Below, piece by piece: positions 1 to 7,249 of a DNA stretch of 42,961 nt. The position numbers were made by a program, and so were the translations under genes. The notes beneath the pieces were generated by a model. It was given only the letters and a program-made list of their open reading frames with translations. It was not told the DNA's origin and searched no databases. Numbering within the stretch: the first letter of the stretch is position 1; every line of letters starts with the position of its first letter. The stretch covers positions 1-42,961 of the forward strand of contig NZ_CALMAT010000048.1 of the NCBI RefSeq assembly GCF_937859865.1. The letters run 5' to 3'. Source of the DNA: an uncultured Mucilaginibacter sp. Its GTDB lineage: Bacteria > Bacteroidota > Bacteroidia > Sphingobacteriales > Sphingobacteriaceae.

Positions 1-416
1 CGGTTCAATTGCTGGTCGAACAAAGCGGTATAAACTTCCATCCGGCGCGCATCACTCATCGGGCCCCACAAAAATTCTCCCGATACTTCTTTTATGCGGG
101 ATAAATAGCCGGAAGCCATTGCCTGCAAAGTTTCGATGGCAATCAGTGGTTTATCCAACGAAAAACACAAACCTTTGGCCGTAGAAACGCCGATGCGCAA
201 ACCGGTGTACGAACCCGGGCCAGAACTTACGGCAACTGCATCCATTTCTTCAAATGTTAACCCGTTCGCCGCAAAAATTTCACCGATAAAAACAGTAATC
301 ACTTCGGCATGAATGTTCCTTTGGTTGATGGTTTTGGCAGAAAGCACAGTTCCGTCTTTTGCCAAAGCAACCGAACAAGACGTGGTAGAAGTTTCTATTT
401 GCAGGATTAAACTCAT
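1..416 (-). CDS. tsaB: TsaB, tRNA threonylcarbamoyladenosine biosynthesis protein (N-terminal part)
   Basis: The reading frame starts at ATG 414-416 and runs off the left edge, giving 138 residues of a protein usually about 230 long. It begins MSLILQIETSTTSCSVALA, the ASKHA-fold phosphate-1 strand, and carries SGPGSYTGLRIG at residues 65-76, the signature of the TsaB/TsaD family. TsaB partners TsaD and TsaE to make the t6A modification on ANN-decoding tRNAs in the cytoplasm. The start lies 5 bases after the yidD stop, so it is probably the last visible gene of the rpmH-rnpA-yidD operon. A copy of the dispersed 12-mer lies inside the gene at 83-94 and encodes I-K-E-V-S in frame. Identification is firm; only the C-terminal end is missing. 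Confidence 0.93.
   Translation of the reverse strand, partial: MSLILQIETSTTSCSVALAKDGTVLSAKTINQRNIHAEVITVFIGEIFAANGLTFEEMDAVAVSSGPGSYTGLRIGVSTAKGLCFSLDKPLIAIETLQAMASGYLSRIKEVSGEFLWGPMSDARRMEVYTALFDQQLN
83..94 (-). repeat. Dispersed 12-mer, GTAT form, inside tsaB
   Basis: On the minus strand this reads TAAAAGAAGTAT. It is read in the frame AAA-GAA-GTA, the same frame as in three other genes of the window. Confidence 0.8.
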
Positions 417-421
417 GGTAA

Positions 422-664
422 TTAAGGAACAGGATCGTGGCCGTGGCCGCCCCAGGGGTTGCAGCGGCCGATGCGTTTTAGCGTAAGCCAGCCGCCTTTA
501 AACGGCCCGTATTTTCGGATGGCTTCTATGCCGTATTGCGAGCAGGTTGGCGTGTAGCGGCAGGAAGCACCCAAAATTGGCGAAAGCAGGATTTGGTACA
601 AACGGATCAGCAGCAAAAAAAAACTGCTGATGAGTTGACGTAAAAGTCTTCCAATTGTGTTCAC
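422..664 (-). CDS. yidD: YidD, membrane protein insertion efficiency factor
   Basis: A small protein of 80 residues with an N-terminal hydrophobic/amphipathic segment (residues 10-30) and the conserved YidD core around [15 protein letters not shown] and the Gly-rich tail [14 protein letters not shown]. YidD assists YidC-dependent membrane protein insertion at the inner membrane. The start codon is GTG (662-664) and overlaps the rnpA stop as GTGA, so translation is probably coupled to rnpA. Its place between rnpA and a downstream gene is the standard bacterial arrangement. Confidence 0.95.
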   Translation of the reverse strand: MNTIGRLLRQLISSFFLLLIRLYQILLSPILGASCRYTPTCSQYGIEAIRKYGPFKGGWLTLKRIGRCNPWGGHGHDPVP

Positions 665-1044
665 GATGCCAGTTTTTCGGCTAATTGCTGCAAGGCTTTC
701 TGCATTTTTTTCATCATCAAAGCATAATCTTCCACTTCTTTGCCGATGTAAGCCAACGAAACCAGCAATTGCTTTTCCGAAATTTTTACCTGTGGAAACA
801 GAAATTCCTGCTTTTGCTGCCGGTAGCTTTCGCGCATTTTCCGCTTCAATAAATTGCGGTCAACTGCCCGTTTAAACCTTTTTTTGGAGACGGAAAACAG
901 CACTTTAACCGGAACTGCATCTGCAAAAGTTTCCTGCCGCCAGTTCACTTTGTACGGATAACACAAAAAAGAAGAGCTGTTATCGTACAAAGCTGAAATG
1001 AGCCTGATGCCGGATAACCGTTCTTCTTTTGGTAAAGTATTCAT
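661..1044 (-). CDS. rnpA: RnpA, protein component of ribonuclease P
   Basis: This 127-residue basic protein contains the RNR motif around [14 protein letters not shown] (residues 59-72), which contacts the RNase P RNA and the pre-tRNA leader. It supports 5' maturation of tRNA. The gene lies downstream of rpmH with an 82-base gap that holds an inverted repeat, and overlaps yidD by four bases. Length and motif fit the family. Confidence 0.95.
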   Translation of the reverse strand: MNTLPKEERLSGIRLISALYDNSSSFLCYPYKVNWRQETFADAVPVKVLFSVSKKRFKRAVDRNLLKRKMRESYRQQKQEFLFPQVKISEKQLLVSLAYIGKEVEDYALMMKKMQKALQQLAEKLAS

Positions 1045-1055
1045 GAAATTGGAGG

Positions 1056-1085
1056 GACCGGTTGGTTTAAATCAAGAAACCGGTC
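1056..1085 (-). other. Inverted repeat between rpmH and rnpA
   Basis: GACCGGTT at 1056-1063 pairs with AACCGGTC at 1078-1085 across a 14-base loop. In the transcript this is a stable 8-bp hairpin between rpmH and rnpA. No T-run follows, so it is more likely a processing or partial attenuation site than a full terminator; that role is inferred. Confidence 0.55.
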
Positions 1086-1126
1086 AGGTCAGCAGTTCCT
1101 GCCGATCACAGGAAAAAAACAAAAGC

Positions 1127-1285
1127 TTATCCTTTGTGGCGGCGTTCTGAAGATACGCTCAGTTTTTTGCGGCCTTTTGCCCTTCTTGAGGCCAAAACCC
1201 TTCTGCCGTTTGCTGATGACATCCGCTCGCGGAAACCATGCTTATTTCTTCTCTTACGCTGTGAAGGCTGGAACGTTCTTTTCAT
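1127..1285 (-). CDS. rpmH: Ribosomal protein L34
   Basis: Reading the minus strand from ATG at 1283-1285 gives a 52-residue, Arg/Lys-rich protein starting [20 protein letters not shown] and ending SSERRHKG. This is the highly conserved L34 of the large ribosomal subunit. It is the first gene of the rpmH-rnpA-yidD-tsaB operon. A TATATTTG promoter box lies 38 bases upstream. Reading frames on the opposite strand here are only shadows of it. Confidence 0.95.
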   Translation of the reverse strand: MKRTFQPSQRKRRNKHGFRERMSSANGRRVLASRRAKGRKKLSVSSERRHKG

Positions 1286-1322
1286 ATCTTTGTGGTGTTA
1301 TACGCTTTTTAAAACAAGAGCG

Positions 1323-1330
1323 CAAATATA
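1323..1330 (-). promoter_or_regulatory. Promoter -7 box for the rpmH operon
   Basis: The minus strand reads TATATTTG, matching the Bacteroidota primary-sigma -7 consensus TAnnTTTG. It sits 38 bases before the rpmH start. I see no well-spaced -33 element. Confidence 0.6.
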
Positions 1331-1401
1331 GGGTTGTTTTTTCAAAATTACAACGCAACATTGGATTTTATCCAAAGCTAAATCATCTATTTTTTGTTTT
1401 T

Positions 1402-2292
1402 ATGAAATTTTTACCTGCTAAAAGAAGCATTGCCACTATTATTTTGCTGTTTGCATTTTGTGTTGATGCTTTTTCCCAAGATGCTTCTTCTTACAAAATC
1501 TATCAAACTTCCACTAAAAAAATAATTACAATTGACGAGTTGGTTAAAGCCTTAAACAAAACCGATGCGGTGTTTTTTGGCGAAGAACACAACGATTCGG
1601 TCAGCCATGTTTTGGAAGCAACAATTTTGCAAAAGCTGAACGAAGCGCACCCAAAACAAGTGGCGTTGTCTATGGAAATGTTTGAGACCGATTGCCAGAA
1701 TGTGTTGAACGAATATTTAGCCGGATTGATCCGCGAGAAAAACTATGTGGTTGATGCACGCGTCTGGCCAAATTATAAAGATTACCGGCCGTTGGTAGAG
1801 TATGCAAAAGAAAACCATTTGCCGGTTATTGCCGCAAATGCAGCTTCGCGATATACCAATATGGTTAGCCGATTGGGTTTAAAATCACTGAACCAATTGG
1901 ATAAAACCGGAAAATCTTACCTGCCGCCCTTGCCGATTGATACCGCAACCGGTGCTTATCTAACTAAGTTTGATGCAATTATGGGCGGCCACGCGATGGG
2001 CGGCATGGAAATGTACCAGGCGCAAAACCTGTGGGACGCCACGATGGGTTGGTCAGTCGCTTCTTTCTTAAAAACGCATCTGGGTTTTACGGTTTTTCAG
2101 ATCAACGGTGGTTTTCATAGTGAGGAAAAGTTGGGCGCAGTTGCCCAGTTTAAAAAGTATTTGCCCCAGGCTTCCGTCAAAAATATTGCGGCTTATGGTT
2201 CAGAAGATTTTAATAAACCGGACTGGAATAAGTTGGGTAAAATGGGCGATTTTATAATTGTAACGGAAGGTTTGGGAACGAAAGGTTTTTGA
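1402..2292 (+). CDS. ChaN-like haem-binding/Tiki-superfamily exported protein
   Basis: The frame is open further upstream, but the ATG at 1402 starts a clear signal peptide (Lys-rich start, hydrophobic stretch 10-24, AFSQ cleavage region), giving 296 residues. The mature part has GEEHND at residues 60-65 and a conserved SMEMFE at about 90-95, followed by a Tyr/Pro-rich stretch and Gly/His-rich GGHAMGG, as in the ChaN family (DUF399, related to TIKI/EreA proteins). ChaN of Campylobacter binds haem, but substrates of Bacteroidota members are uncertain. A dispersed 12-mer (1419-1430) forms part of the signal-peptide codons (A-K-R-S-I). A degenerate second copy of the gene's 3' end lies at 3072-3212, beyond the toxin module. 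Confidence 0.8.
   Translation: MKFLPAKRSIATIILLFAFCVDAFSQDASSYKIYQTSTKKIITIDELVKALNKTDAVFFGEEHNDSVSHVLEATILQKLNEAHPKQVALSMEMFETDCQNVLNEYLAGLIREKNYVVDARVWPNYKDYRPLVEYAKENHLPVIAANAASRYTNMVSRLGLKSLNQLDKTGKSYLPPLPIDTATGAYLTKFDAIMGGHAMGGMEMYQAQNLWDATMGWSVASFLKTHLGFTVFQINGGFHSEEKLGAVAQFKKYLPQASVKNIAAYGSEDFNKPDWNKLGKMGDFIIVTEGLGTKGF
1419..1430 (+). repeat. Dispersed 12-mer inside a signal-peptide coding region
   Basis: TAAAAGAAGCAT, preceded by an A/T block (AAATTTTTA) in the same spacing as intergenic copies. It is translated as A-K-R-S-I in the positively charged n-region. Confidence 0.75.
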
Positions 2293-2385
2293 TGCTGTTT
2301 TTATCGGTTGTTTTTTAGTGTTGAAACAGATTGAAAACCTGTAGTTCAAAAATCGGGATTGTAATAACCGACCAGATCTGGAACG
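2224..2385 (+). repeat. Direct repeat, copy A (3' end of the ChaN-like gene)
   Basis: This segment covers the last codons of the ChaN-like gene and its trailer. It is repeated with roughly 85% identity (by eye) at 3072-3212. Both copies keep the C-terminal frame (G-D-F-[I/V]-I-V-T-E-G, stop) and the trailing ATGCTGTTTTTA variant motif (2292-2303 here). A further variant copy, ATACTGTTTTTA, lies at 2397-2408. Confidence 0.8.
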
Positions 2386-2412
2386 AAGGTTTTCTAATAC
2401 TGTTTTTATCGG

Positions 2413-2440
2413 TTGAAAAAGAATCAAATGTGTATATTTG
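2413..2440 (+). promoter_or_regulatory. Promoter of the PIN toxin module
   Basis: TTG at 2413-2415 and TATATTTG at 2433-2440 are 17 bases apart, fitting the Bacteroidota TTG / TAnnTTTG promoter. The start codon follows 20 bases later. Confidence 0.65.
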
Positions 2441-2460
2441 TTTAAGAACCAAATTAAAAC

Positions 2461-2679
2461 ATGGAAACTATTTTGCTTCAAATAAACGACCAAAATGCTT
2501 ATAAACTTATTGAAGGGCTTGAAGCATTGCACCTTGTTAAAGTTCTCAAAAAAAACATCGAACCTAAAAAGAAGTTATCAGAACGATTTGCAGGTTCATT
2601 AAAACTTACAGATGCACAATATAACGACTTTCAAAACTTAATAACTGAAGGCCGTAACGAATGGAACAGGGATATTTAA
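2461..2679 (+). CDS. Putative antitoxin of a PIN-type toxin-antitoxin module
   Basis: A 72-residue protein that I do not recognise at family level. It is rich in Lys/Glu and overlaps the following PIN-domain gene by 19 bases, the usual arrangement for a type II antitoxin upstream of its toxin. Its N-terminal part (METILLQINDQNAYKLIEGL) resembles the short strand-helix start seen in many Bacteroidota antitoxin-like proteins; the C-terminal half (ERFAGSLKLT...) looks like a toxin-wrapping tail. It has its own promoter at 2413-2440. The role is inferred from context only. Confidence 0.65.
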   Translation: METILLQINDQNAYKLIEGLEALHLVKVLKKNIEPKKKLSERFAGSLKLTDAQYNDFQNLITEGRNEWNRDI

Positions 2680-3071
2680 TAGATTCAAATGTTATTATTG
2701 GTTATCTGGATAATAAGATTCCAACTTCAGGAATGCAATTTTTGAACATTGTAATTGATGACAGTCCTACTATCTCTGTCATAAACAAAATTGAGGTTTT
2801 ACGCTTCAATTCTCTTGATGAATCAACCTATCAAACTTTGGTTGAATTTGTAAATGAATGTTTGGTATTAAATTTAAATGATAACATTATAAATTTAACA
2901 ATTAGCATTTGCAAAAATAATAGGATTAAATTGCCAGATGCCGTTATTGCCGCAACAGCATTAGCCAATAATTTAATATTATTGACCCGAAACACAACCG
3001 ATTTTAAAACAATCAACAATTTAAAAACTTGCAATCCTTGGGAAATCAGGGATACAAGTATCTTAAATTAA
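2661..3071 (+). CDS. PIN-domain toxin, VapC-like ribonuclease
   Basis: At 136 residues it has the PIN acidic set in order: D8 in LIDSNVIIGYL, E45 in INKIEVL, D93 in KLPDAVIAATA and D114 in TRNTTDF. Such proteins are Mg2+-dependent endoribonucleases that cut tRNA or rRNA when their antitoxin is lost. All four catalytic acids are present, so the toxin looks intact. It is translated from a start inside the antitoxin gene. The stop at 3069-3071 is followed at once by the second ChaN 3'-end copy. The local sequence is AT-rich relative to neighbours, suggesting acquisition. Confidence 0.85.
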   Translation: MEQGYLIDSNVIIGYLDNKIPTSGMQFLNIVIDDSPTISVINKIEVLRFNSLDESTYQTLVEFVNECLVLNLNDNIINLTISICKNNRIKLPDAVIAATALANNLILLTRNTTDFKTINNLKTCNPWEIRDTSILN

Positions 3072-3212
3072 TTGGAACAAGTTGGCGATTTTGTAATTGT
3101 AACGGAAGGCTCGGGAACGAAAGATTTTTGATGCTGTTTTTACCGGGTATTTTTTAGTGTTGAAACAGATTGGAAATCTGTAGCTCAAAAACTGGAATTG
3201 CAAATTCAGACC
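3072..3212 (+). repeat. Direct repeat, copy B (ChaN 3'-end remnant)
   Basis: A second copy of the 2224-2385 segment starts directly after the toxin stop codon. It still encodes G-D-F-V-I-V-T-E-G-S-G-T-K-D-F and a stop but has no start, so it is a gene remnant. A 9-base gap relative to copy A lies near its start. It carries the ATGCTGTTTTTA variant motif at 3132-3143. Confidence 0.8.
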
Positions 3213-3242
3213 AGTAGAAGCTTTCAACAGTTCTTTGCTTTA

Positions 3243-3908
3243 TCAATATTGTTCATTAGTCAATTTAGCCATCGCTCTTACAGGAAATGTTCCAACGCCT
3301 TTAAACTTGGGCGGAATTGCACTAAAAGTAAACCCATTGTTTGGCAATAGATATAAATTGCAAAGATGCTCAACAATCAAAATTTCTACTTCTAAAAGTG
3401 TTGTATGAACAGGCCTTGTTTTACCTAATGTATTGTCAATATTATGAGAATCAATACCTACTAATTTAACACCGCAGTTTTTTAAATATTTAGCGGCTTC
3501 TTCTGTCAAATAGGGGTGATTTTCATAATACCTTTCTGTATTCCAATTGCTATCCCAACCTGTATGAATTAAAACTGCTTTATTTCTAATTTCGTGATTT
3601 TTTAAATGCTCTTCTGTGATTTCTAATGTTTTAGAAAATGGAATTCTTATTACAACTGCGTCAAGGTCTGTAAAACTCTCTAATCCTATTTCTGAAAGGT
3701 CTTTACCGTTTTCAAACCTGTGAAAGGGACAGTCAATATACGTTCCCGTATTTGTTACCATCTCAATTTTTCCAATTTGAAATTCCGTTCCTTTCTCGTA
3801 AAACTGTTTTGAGTTTTCTCTACTTAAATAGTCACAAATAATAGGTGCTGGCAGACCCTTATAAGTTACAAGACCGTTTTGAATTGTGTGGCTTAAATCA
3901 ATAAACAT
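3243..3908 (-). CDS. Cyclase-family protein (kynurenine formamidase-like fold)
   Basis: The 221-residue protein starts MFIDLSHTIQNGLVTYKG, typical of the cyclase/arylformamidase family (PF04199). The usual metal-binding signature HxGTHxDxPxH appears as NTGTYIDCPFH: Asp and the last His are kept, but the first and second His are Asn and Tyr. Other family blocks are present (IHTGWD, GVKLVGIDSHNID, and an E-x-L-I-V-E near the C terminus). The family hydrolyses amides such as N-formylkynurenine; with the changed metal site the substrate cannot be stated. It stands alone, with no tryptophan pathway genes nearby. Confidence 0.75.
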   Translation of the reverse strand: MFIDLSHTIQNGLVTYKGLPAPIICDYLSRENSKQFYEKGTEFQIGKIEMVTNTGTYIDCPFHRFENGKDLSEIGLESFTDLDAVVIRIPFSKTLEITEEHLKNHEIRNKAVLIHTGWDSNWNTERYYENHPYLTEEAAKYLKNCGVKLVGIDSHNIDNTLGKTRPVHTTLLEVEILIVEHLCNLYLLPNNGFTFSAIPPKFKGVGTFPVRAMAKLTNEQY

Positions 3909-4158
3909 ATCTTTTATTACTTTTTCGTTAATTAGTTTTCTTTTTTAAGCTTAGTCTTGGATTTCTGGCTCATAGTTTTTTGTTTGTGCAACCATAGAGC
4001 CTGAATCCTATTGCTACTTTAGTCAATTTTTAATTAATGTTTACCTATTCCAATAATTTGATCGTTTTAAGTCAATAGTTGGTTTACTATCCAGCATTTA
4101 CAATCTTAATCTTCAACTAAAAGTTCTAATCTTAATACGGATTATAGTAATTTCACCC

Positions 4159-4170
4159 ATACTTCTTTTA
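4159..4170 (-). repeat. Dispersed 12-mer just downstream of mscL
   Basis: Minus strand TAAAAGAAGTAT, three bases past the mscL stop codon. The gene-poor stretch 3909-4158 holds nothing else I can name. Confidence 0.75.
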
Positions 4171-4173
4171 CCC

Positions 4174-4563
4174 CTATTTTTTCTGTCCCGCCAGCAAATC
4201 CCGAATCTCCGTCAGCAACATTTCTTCTTTCGTCGCCTTCACTTCCACCGCTGCAACGGGTTGTTTGCGTTGCATTTTATTGATGGCCTGGATAATCAAA
4301 AACAAGGCAACGGCTACAATTAAAAACGCAATTACTTGTGATAAAAAGTTGCCATATTTAATAGCCGTTCCGGGGATTACCAACTGGCTTAAATTGGATA
4401 GCTTGGCCGCTTTTAATGCAGGCGTTAAAATGGCCGGCGTGATAATATCATCCACCAACGAACTTACAATTTTACCGAAAGCGGCACCAATAACCACACC
4501 AATAGCCAGGTCAATCACGTTTCCTTTTAGTGCAAAAGCCTTAAATTCTGTCAAAAAGCCCAT
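4174..4563 (-). CDS. mscL: MscL, large-conductance mechanosensitive channel
   Basis: A 129-residue protein beginning MGFLTEFKAFALKGNVIDLA with the pore-lining first helix (GVVIGAAFGKIVSSLVDDII) and a second hydrophobic helix at about 70-92, then a charged cytoplasmic C-terminal helix. MscL opens on strong membrane tension to release solutes during osmotic downshock. Length and motifs match the family. It diverges from rpoN; a possible TATTTTTG box on the minus strand lies at 4628-4635. Confidence 0.95.
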   Translation of the reverse strand: MGFLTEFKAFALKGNVIDLAIGVVIGAAFGKIVSSLVDDIITPAILTPALKAAKLSNLSQLVIPGTAIKYGNFLSQVIAFLIVAVALFLIIQAINKMQRKQPVAAVEVKATKEEMLLTEIRDLLAGQKK

Positions 4564-4681
4564 ATCGTTTATTTTTGGTTTTAAGAATTAATTTGGTGTA
4601 AGTTAGTAAAAACTGCCGTATAACAACCAAAAATATGCTGTAAAAACAGCACGTTACCTTTAGGTATCATCAATTTTAATG

Positions 4682-4689
4682 TATTTTTG
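4682..4689 (+). promoter_or_regulatory. Possible -7 box that sets the rpoN start
   Basis: TATTTTTG matches TAnnTTTG and overlaps the in-frame TTG at 4687, which makes that codon an unlikely start. The ATG at 4699 would then have a leader of only a few bases. Confidence 0.4.
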
Positions 4690-4698
4690 AGGCCTCGT

Positions 4699-6177
4699 AT
4701 GTTAAGACAAAATTTACAACAAAAACTACTTCAAAAGCTTTCGCCACAGCAAATACAGTTTATCAAATTACTGCAAGTGCCAACGGTTTCTTTAGATGCA
4801 CGCATCAAAGAAGAGTTGGAGGAAAACCCGGCGCTGGAGGATTTGAGTTTGGCCAATATGACGGAACCCGTGGAGGAATATCCTGACCGCGACCCGGACG
4901 ACGATAATTTTAATAAAGAAGAGAGCAGCGGTGAAGATTTCGACGAGTTTAACATCGACGAATATTTGCAGGAAGACAACCTGAACGATTACGGCAGCCG
5001 TTTCGACCAAAACGGAGACGACGAGGAAGAACGGAAAGAAATGCCGATTGCCATCCAAAGTTCGTTTTTCGAGAAGCTGCAAAACCAGTTGGATTTGCTT
5101 CCTTTATCGGATAAAGATTTCAGGGTTTGCCAGCAGATTATCGGCAGTTTGGACGACGATGGTTATCTGCGCCGCCCGATTATGTCCATCACGGATGACT
5201 TGGCCTTCTCCCAAAATATTATGGCCGAGGACGAGGAAGTGGAAGACATGCTAAAGGTGATCCAAAGTTTTGACCCAGCCGGCGTTGGCGCGCGCGATTT
5301 GCAGGAATGTTTGCTGATCCAGCTTCGGAGAAAAGACACCAATATTCCGGTGATCAGAAAAGCCATCCAGGTGGTGGAACATTATCTGGACGAATTTACG
5401 CGGAAACATTACGACAAACTCGAAAAATCTTTAAACCTGCACGATGATGAACTGAAGGAAATTGTGGCCGAAATCTTAAAACTCAACCCAAAACCCGGCG
5501 ATTCCAACGAGATCAATACCAAGCAAATGCAGGTGATCCCGGATTTTCATATTCGCAACAGTGATGGCGTTTTGATTTTGACTTTGAATGCGAAAAATGC
5601 ACCGGAACTGCGCGTAAGCCGTTCTTACCAGGATATGTTTCAGCATTATGATAAATCGGCACAAAAAGACAAGAAGCTGAAAGAAGCTGTGCAGTTTGTG
5701 AAGCAAAAGCTGGATTCGGCCAAGTGGTTTATTGACGCGATCAAACAACGCCAGCAAACGCTGCTGAAAACGATGAACGCGATTATGCATTATCAGTACG
5801 ATTTCTTTTTGACGGGCGACGAAAAAAACCTGCGCCCCATGATTTTAAAAGATATTGCAGATAAGATCGGGATGGATATTTCTACGGTTTCGCGCGTTGC
5901 CAATTCTAAATATGTGCAAACGGAACATGGCACTTATCTGCTTAAATCTTTCTTTTCGGAAGCCATACAAACTGAAAGCGGCGAAGAAGTTTCCAACAAA
6001 GAAGTGAAAAAAATATTGGAAGAAAATATTGCCAAAGAAGACAAACTGCACCCTTTGGCCGATGAAAAACTGACTGAAATTTTAAAAGATGCCGGTTACA
6101 ACATCGCCCGAAGAACGGTTGCCAAATACCGCGAGCAGATGAACATTCCGGTGGCGCGTTTAAGAAAAGAGCTGTAA
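4699..6177 (+). CDS. rpoN: RNA polymerase sigma-54 factor RpoN
   Basis: From ATG 4699 the protein has 492 residues. It starts MLRQNLQQKLLQKLSPQQIQ, the Gln-rich activator-interacting region I, followed by an acidic region (about 50-115), the core-binding domain, a helix-turn-helix-like stretch (DIADKIGMDISTVSRVANSK) and the C-terminal RpoN box ARRTVAKYRE. Sigma-54 directs RNA polymerase to -24/-12 promoters and needs an AAA+ activator to open them. A TTG four codons upstream is in frame but lies within a promoter-like box. It converges with the PorP operon; a hairpin formed by two dispersed 12-mers separates the two. Confidence 0.96.
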   Translation: MLRQNLQQKLLQKLSPQQIQFIKLLQVPTVSLDARIKEELEENPALEDLSLANMTEPVEEYPDRDPDDDNFNKEESSGEDFDEFNIDEYLQEDNLNDYGSRFDQNGDDEEERKEMPIAIQSSFFEKLQNQLDLLPLSDKDFRVCQQIIGSLDDDGYLRRPIMSITDDLAFSQNIMAEDEEVEDMLKVIQSFDPAGVGARDLQECLLIQLRRKDTNIPVIRKAIQVVEHYLDEFTRKHYDKLEKSLNLHDDELKEIVAEILKLNPKPGDSNEINTKQMQVIPDFHIRNSDGVLILTLNAKNAPELRVSRSYQDMFQHYDKSAQKDKKLKEAVQFVKQKLDSAKWFIDAIKQRQQTLLKTMNAIMHYQYDFFLTGDEKNLRPMILKDIADKIGMDISTVSRVANSKYVQTEHGTYLLKSFFSEAIQTESGEEVSNKEVKKILEENIAKEDKLHPLADEKLTEILKDAGYNIARRTVAKYREQMNIPVARLRKEL

Positions 6178-6192
6178 ATCAAAAACAGTACA

Positions 6193-6236
6193 ATGCTTCT
6201 TTTATCGGCTAAAATTTAGTGCGGTAAAAGAAGCAT
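6193..6236. repeat. Outward inverted pair of the dispersed 12-mer; likely bidirectional hairpin
   Basis: ATGCTTCTTTTA (6193-6204) and TAAAAGAAGCAT (6225-6236) are perfect inverted copies around a 20-base centre, forming a 12-bp stem, extended by one mismatch and two further pairs. It lies between the convergent rpoN and PorP genes, where it could end transcription from both sides. Its last base is part of the PorP stop codon. Confidence 0.8.
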
Positions 6237-7246
6237 CACCAAAACCTTCTCGGGCAAACCACTTTGTATAAGTTGTTCAGCATCACGCCCAAAATAATTT
6301 CGTGCGTACCGTTGCTTACGGTGTTTAAGTTGGATGTGGTATGATCGTAAGCATAACCTACATTTAAAAAGCTGCCGATGTTAATGCCCGCCATGCCGGC
6401 AATAGCATCGTTATGGCGGTAAGAAGCCCCGATCCAAAACCTATCCTGAAAAGCCAGTTTCATGTTTACATCAAAAGTAGATGGCACTGGGTTTACATAT
6501 TTAAACATTACCGAAGGCAGCAAGGTAATATCTTCTGCCAAAAACAGCTTTACGCCTGCCGTTACAAAATAATGCGGCACGGTTTTGCTTTGGTTGTAGT
6601 TGGAATTGGAAGAGAAAAACAAGGTTTGCGGCAAAACCTGCTGTGCAGAAACGCCCACAAAATACCGGGCAGAATACGCCCAAACGCCCAGGCCGAGATC
6701 TGGTTTGTACTGGCTGTTTTGGCCGTTTGCAATGGCCGGATCGAGCGCATTTTCCAAAGTAATTTGGCTGGTATTTAAATTGATACTGGCCAAACCTGCT
6801 GCAACACCAACCGCAATATTCAAGTTGCTGGTGATGCCCAAATGGTAAGCGTAAGTAAGATCGTAATTGTTTTGGGTGATTGGACCGGCTTTATCAGAAA
6901 CCAAAGTAAAACCAATGCCGTGGTGCGGTGCCGCCGCCTGATAATCTTGCACGTACGACCGGCTCATCGGGTCATCATTTGACCCTGGCTGGCTCATGGG
7001 ATCGCCCTGAATAAATTTATTGCCAATTGGTGTTTGGATGGTAAAAAACATCGTTACCGGCGCACCATCCAGGCCCGACCACTGGTTGCGGTAGCCAGCC
7101 TTAATATCAGTATAACTTTCAATCCCGGTTATGGCTGGGTTGAGCAGGTAATTGTTGAAAATATATTGGGTATACTGCGGCTTTTGCTGCGCCCACGCTC
7201 CCATTGCACAAAAACAGTATAAAAAAGTAAAAATTAGTTTCCTCAT
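6236..7246 (-). CDS. PorP/SprF-family type IX secretion membrane protein
   Basis: A 336-residue beta-barrel protein with a signal peptide ending AWAQ and the family start QKPQYTQYIFNNYLLNPAIT, followed by YRNQWSGLDGAP. PorP/SprF proteins sit in the outer membrane and help secrete or anchor particular T9SS substrates; SprF serves SprB in Flavobacterium. It starts 3 bases after the stop of the 1169-residue PKD protein, so both are one transcript and the latter is probably its partner. Many paralogues usually exist per genome, so this need not be the core PorP. Confidence 0.9.
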   Translation of the reverse strand: MRKLIFTFLYCFCAMGAWAQQKPQYTQYIFNNYLLNPAITGIESYTDIKAGYRNQWSGLDGAPVTMFFTIQTPIGNKFIQGDPMSQPGSNDDPMSRSYVQDYQAAAPHHGIGFTLVSDKAGPITQNNYDLTYAYHLGITSNLNIAVGVAAGLASINLNTSQITLENALDPAIANGQNSQYKPDLGLGVWAYSARYFVGVSAQQVLPQTLFFSSNSNYNQSKTVPHYFVTAGVKLFLAEDITLLPSVMFKYVNPVPSTFDVNMKLAFQDRFWIGASYRHNDAIAGMAGINIGSFLNVGYAYDHTTSNLNTVSNGTHEIILGVMLNNLYKVVCPRRFW

Positions 7247-7249
7247 CGC

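Noticed and set aside
1134-1401. Open frames on the + strand across rpmH, including an upstream extension of the ChaN-like protein
   Set aside because: They are antisense to the highly conserved rpmH and its promoter; the ChaN-like signal peptide begins at 1402.
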